From assembly GCA_036389695.1 (NCBI GenBank), contig DASVWG010000497.1:1-5748 (forward strand): 5,748 bases of DNA. Direction: 5' to 3'. Position 1 is the first letter of the stretch. Each line of letters opens with the position of its first letter. This document shows positions 5,330-5,748 of this stretch, piece after piece. The notes under the pieces are model-generated. The model saw nothing but the letters and a program-made list of their open reading frames with translations, did no database searches and was not told the DNA's origin. The stretch is from JALZHR01 sp036389695 (GTDB taxonomy: Bacteria; Acidobacteriota; Blastocatellia; Pyrinomonadales; Pyrinomonadaceae). The position numbers and the translations under genes are program-made.

Positions 5330-5748
5330 GTGCGATACATTCAGAATCCGCCGAACCCGTATCACAAATATTCCGCCGAATTTTTGGGCGAGCCGCCGAC
5401 AACTCGCCTCGAAGTCTTTGAAGAAATCGCGACCAAATCAATCATCACGAAAAGCAATATGCCGGAGATGGGCATTCGTTACACGGTCAACTGTTATCGC
5501 GGCTGTATTCACGCCTGCACGTATTGTTTCGCGCGGCGGTATCACGAATTTTTAGATTACGGCGCGGGCACGGATTTTGAGACGAAAATTGTCGCGAAAG
5601 TAAACGCGCCGCAGATTTTGCGCGAGGATTTGAAGCGGACGAGAGAGAAAATCAGGCTTTTGGAATTTTCGTTTACGACCGACCCTTATCTGCCTCTGGA
5701 AGCGAATTATGAGTTGACGCGGAAATGTTTGATGGTTTGTCGCGATTT
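5330..5748 (+). CDS. Radical SAM protein, PA0069/SPL-like family (3' end cut by window)
   Basis: The frame runs open from a GTG at 5330-5332 to the window edge (139 codons visible). Family conservation begins right at this GTG: MRYIQNPPNPYHKYSAEFLGEPP is the typical N-terminus of PA0069-type radical SAM proteins, and no ATG is available nearby. NCYRGCIHACTYCFARRYHEF follows, with Cys59, Cys63 and Cys66 forming the CxxxCxxC motif that binds the 4Fe-4S cluster and S-adenosylmethionine. YGAGTDFETKIVAKVNAP and FTTDPYLPLEANYELTRKCL are also family hallmarks. The group is related to spore photoproduct lyase by annotation, but the reaction of this subgroup is not established. No strong Shine-Dalgarno sequence is seen; GGGA at 5313-5316 is too distant to be convincing. 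It lies in the same frame as, and 27 nt after, the YcxB-like gene. Confidence 0.9.
   Translation, partial: MRYIQNPPNPYHKYSAEFLGEPPTTRLEVFEEIATKSIITKSNMPEMGIRYTVNCYRGCIHACTYCFARRYHEFLDYGAGTDFETKIVAKVNAPQILREDLKRTREKIRLLEFSFTTDPYLPLEANYELTRKCLMVCRD

Noticed and set aside
5319..5555. 78-codon + strand ORF at the start of the radical SAM gene
   Set aside because: It is out of frame with the Cys motif and family-conserved residues, and its translation is Arg/Ser/Thr-rich without motifs.

Overview
The window looks like a piece of a bacterial chromosome of roughly 50% GC, most plausibly from Acidobacteriota (Blastocatellia/Pyrinomonadaceae-like). The taxonomic guess is inference. It rests mainly on the 526-2049 protein, whose C-terminal domain resembles a family I associate with acidobacterial genomes, and on the mixed codon use. 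There are six protein genes (the first and last cut by the window edges), one doubtful repeat-encoded ORF, no RNA genes, no CRISPR and no recognisable insertion sequence.

Left part (1-2049, + strand): the tail of a small exported protein made of two tandem coiled-coil repeats resembling the helices of polysaccharide chain-length (Wzz/GNVR) proteins. It is followed by a 28-bp perfect inverted repeat built of 7-bp units. Next comes a 507-residue exported protein with two LolA/LolB-like (outer-membrane lipoprotein-sorting-like) halves. Both genes appear to make periplasmic or envelope proteins.

Middle (2050-3508): a 21-bp tandem repeat block of about ten good units fills the gap between two convergent genes. 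Because 21 is a multiple of three, it keeps several frames open, including two heptad-patterned frames on the minus strand. Then comes a minus-strand polytopic membrane protein of the flippase-like / lysylphosphatidylglycerol synthase TM family. A 57-bp AT-rich spacer separates it from the divergent next gene, and a good sigma70-like promoter for the rightward gene overlaps the membrane protein's first codons.

Right part (3509-5748, + strand): a complete acyl-CoA dehydrogenase that looks closest to the short/branched-chain (ACADSB) type, ended by a clear intrinsic terminator. That terminator lies only 4 nt before the ATG of a small two-TM YcxB-like protein. A radical SAM protein of the PA0069/SPL-like group follows, using a GTG start, and runs off the right edge.

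The genes do not form one obvious pathway. Envelope functions dominate on the left and a catabolic flavoenzyme plus two housekeeping-type accessory genes lie on the right. The parts most worth a second look are the 21-bp heptad-coding minisatellite, the heptamer-built palindrome, and the terminator abutting a start codon.
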